DNA from: Globodera rostochiensis
Taxonomy: Eukaryota > Nematoda > Chromadorea > Rhabditida > Heteroderidae
NCBI GenBank assembly: GCA_018350325.1
Contig: JAEVLN010000021.1
Span: forward strand, 1 to 64,000
DNA length: 64,000 nucleotides
Reading direction: 5' to 3'
The notes below the pieces were generated by a model, which made no database searches, was not told where the DNA came from, and saw only the letters and a program-made list of their open reading frames with translations. Below, in pieces: positions 62,762-64,000 of the stretch (positions are counted from its first letter, which is position 1; every line of letters begins with the position of its first letter). The translations under genes and the position numbers were made by a program.

Positions 62762-62854
62762 CATATTTATTATAAAGATTTAACTAAAACTTTACTATGC
62801 CAGGCGCTTCACCAAAAATACTTTATCCTCAGTTAAATGACAGGTTTTACATAA
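62682..62854 (+). repeat. Exact 30-bp direct repeat, 143 bp apart
   Basis: ATCCTCAGTTAAATGACAGG followed by TTTTACATAA occurs at 62682-62711 and again at 62825-62854. Flanks are unrelated. Confidence 0.95.
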
Positions 62855-62865
62855 CGCTTTTTTAA
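62797..62865 (+). CDS. Small ORF, 22 aa, contains copy 2 of the 30-bp repeat
   Basis: ATG: MPGASPKILYPQLNDRFYI and three more residues to TAA. Same PQLNDRFYI peptide and frame as in 62657-62761, so the repeat is read in frame both times. Confidence 0.3.
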   Translation: MPGASPKILYPQLNDRFYITLF

Positions 62866-62869
62866 ATTT

Positions 62870-63170
62870 AAAATAAAATACAAACGCCGTTATATACTTA
62901 AAGGCTTAAATTTTCTTAAAAATTTAAAACTAGAATAAAAAATGGAGCAACTTTTACAGTGCCTGCCATTAATAAGGTCAATTTATTGCAAATGGATCTT
63001 ATTAAATTCACAAAATAAATATTATTAGAATTTAAAAATATTTAAGTGTTGGCTGAAAAAAGGTATAAAATAATCAATTTTTTTTATGAAAATCGTAAAA
63101 ATTATAATATTAAGTTAAACACTAATTAAACCCAAAAAATAAATACTAAAATAAACATATTTTTGCAGTT
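62870..63170. other. AT-rich gap
   Basis: AT-rich; ends in ATATTTTTGCAG, a good 3' splice site at 63168. Confidence 0.4.
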
Positions 63171-63221
63171 AAAATGACAAATTTTCGCCGGGACAGAATT
63201 TAATAGCTTATGGTCTAGTAA

Positions 63222-63398
63222 TTAACGCAACCAATTTTAATCAATGAATGCAAAAATTTTGTTTTAAATTCGGAAAACCAGAGGCTAAAACTCAGGGCTC
63301 CTATATCGGGAGTCGTCCGTCCTACTGGGCGCGGAAAAAAATTTTTGAAAAAATATTTAAAAAAAGGAAACATTGTCGACCAAATGAACCTTTTCTAA
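63222..63398 (+). CDS. Open frame, 58 aa, basic
   Basis: Open from TAA to TAA: NECKNFVLNSENQRLKLRAP, ISGVVRPTGRGKKFLKKYLK, then KGNIVDQMNLF. Glycine/arginine/lysine-rich middle. The adjacent frame is open over 63173-63760 except for two TGAs; this TGA-free reading is preferred for the GC-rich part. Confidence 0.4.
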   Translation, partial: LTQPILINECKNFVLNSENQRLKLRAPISGVVRPTGRGKKFLKKYLKKGNIVDQMNLF

Positions 63399-63454
63399 TG
63401 GCTGCCCAGTCGTGAGCGGCCGAATCGTACCCGGCGCCCAATCTGAGCGCCCAG

Positions 63455-63760
63455 TTGACCCCAATCGAAATTTATTGTGATTTTTGGCTAAATTGTTCAA
63501 CGAAAATCACTAAAAAATTGAATAATGTAGATTTGGTTACCCGATATTTACGGGCCAGACATTTAAGCACTTATTTATCGTTCTTCGGCCTCACATGCAC
63601 TCCCCCAATTAACCGATGCCTAATTATTAGTGTAGAACAATGGCATAGAAATAATGATCAACCAACAAAAATTTTTCGAATCAACTTATTTTTCTTGTTT
63701 AACTTCATAAAATTACAAACTTTTCATTTTTATATTTTCATCACTTTTCATGTTGACTAA
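63455..63760 (+). CDS. Open frame, 101 aa, unknown product
   Basis: Reading from TTG at 63455: PIEIYCDFWLNCSTKITKKL, VTRYLRARHLSTYLSFF, TCTPPINRCLIISVEQW, then an AT-rich aromatic tail to TAA. The frame extends upstream (AAESYPAPNLSAQL) to a TGA at 63413. Four Cys. Longest single frame not attributable to a repeat. Not recognised. Confidence 0.4.
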   Translation: MTPIEIYCDFWLNCSTKITKKLNNVDLVTRYLRARHLSTYLSFFGLTCTPPINRCLIISVEQWHRNNDQPTKIFRINLFFLFNFIKLQTFHFYIFITFHVD

Positions 63761-63781
63761 CAATTAACTTAATTTTAATTT

Positions 63782-63937
63782 ATGCTGCCTTTGAACATTC
63801 GGTGCAATGTATTTGTCTCTAATCAATGTGGGTGCTCTATTTTAAATGCTCCACCTTCTTTTTACTTCAAAGTGATGGACAATCGGTTAATTTTTTTTGA
63901 TTCAAATGGCTCATTCTTAAGTTATTTAAAATTATAA
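63782..63937 (+). CDS. ORF, 51 aa, unknown product
   Basis: ATG to TAA: MLPLNIRCNVFVSNQCGCSI, LNAPPSFYFKVMDNRLI, then DSNGSFLSYLKL. CxC plus another Cys, mixed hydrophobic and polar, and a plausible N-terminus 21 bases after the stop of the previous frame. Likely a real small gene or first exon; family unknown. Confidence 0.48.
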   Translation: MLPLNIRCNVFVSNQCGCSILNAPPSFYFKVMDNRLIFFDSNGSFLSYLKL

Positions 63938-64000
63938 TTTCCAATTTTAGAAACTTCAAAGTGTAATTCTTTTTATTTATATTTTTGATATTTTTTTTCA

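Noticed and set aside
14242..63760. Idea that TGA is a sense codon (several long frames broken only by TGA: 17236, 20558, 42419, 46829, 54631, 63173)
   Set aside because: At most of these loci a TGA-free alternative frame exists that looks at least as protein-like (for example 42481-42606, 54616-54720, 63222-63398). In GC-richer patches TGA is also the commonest chance stop. Tryptophans in the better candidates use TGG. One case (53668) remains as a separate finding.
1..64000. Ciliate germline DNA with gene pieces separated by eliminated AT-rich segments
   Set aside because: Alternating GC-richer islands and AT-rich spacers suggested it, but adjacent islands do not share pointer repeats, and clean GT...AG junctions are present (8764-8824).

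Overview
The window looks like nuclear DNA of an AT-rich eukaryote, most likely an invertebrate animal. It is roughly three-quarters A+T by eye and has no operons, ribosome-binding sites, rRNA, tRNA or CRISPR array. It does have short GT...AG introns ending in TTTCAG or TTTTAG, large tandem satellites and dispersed repeats. Two fragments resemble animal families: a CK1/TTBK-type kinase N-lobe and a possible mannose-6-phosphate-receptor (CIMR) repeat. A nematode would fit the expanded CK1 family and the intron style, but nothing here proves it.

Layout. 1-7.1 kb: AT-rich DNA with small coding-like islands, one CCCAAA/TTTGGG element and a 15-bp tandem repeat. 7.2-7.6 kb: first array of a ~107-bp repeat. 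8.5-14.5 kb: the best gene-like stretch on the left, with a three-exon model, the kinase fragment, the CIMR-like ORF and an 82-residue open frame. 15.2-16.1 kb: an 865-bp inverted-repeat element with an apparent 8-bp target duplication. 16-21 kb: small ORFs. 21.57-37.82 kb: a ~131-bp satellite array whose centre (about 29.9-33.0 kb) is degraded. 38-43.6 kb: more islands. 43.7-44.7 and 59.3-60.2 kb: two more arrays of the 107-bp repeat. 45-64 kb: islands, a 0.7-kb direct duplication (45.9 and 50.5 kb), a G19 tract and an extremely AT-rich block.

Coding content is the weak point. No large gene is visible. The candidates are islands of about 25-95 codons, slightly richer in GC than their surroundings, often starting after an AG or ending at a GT, and mostly too short or too start-less to be called confidently. 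Many have two or three frames, or both strands, open at once. Each is given separately with a modest confidence; most would be single exons, fragments or chance ORFs. At least two (kinase, membrane protein at 47.6 kb) need a one-base frame correction, which could mean pseudogenes or homopolymer errors in a long-read assembly. The degraded satellite core and the 57-T run point to local assembly uncertainty too.

The most distinctive structures are the inverted pair of protein-coding-like segments (18.7 and 39.4 kb) that bracket the satellite, the satellite with intact flanks and a ruined middle, the recurring 107-bp repeat carrying splice-site-like signals, the inverted-repeat element built from GTCGAC modules, and four simple-sequence elements that share a CGGTCTCTAG-type end.
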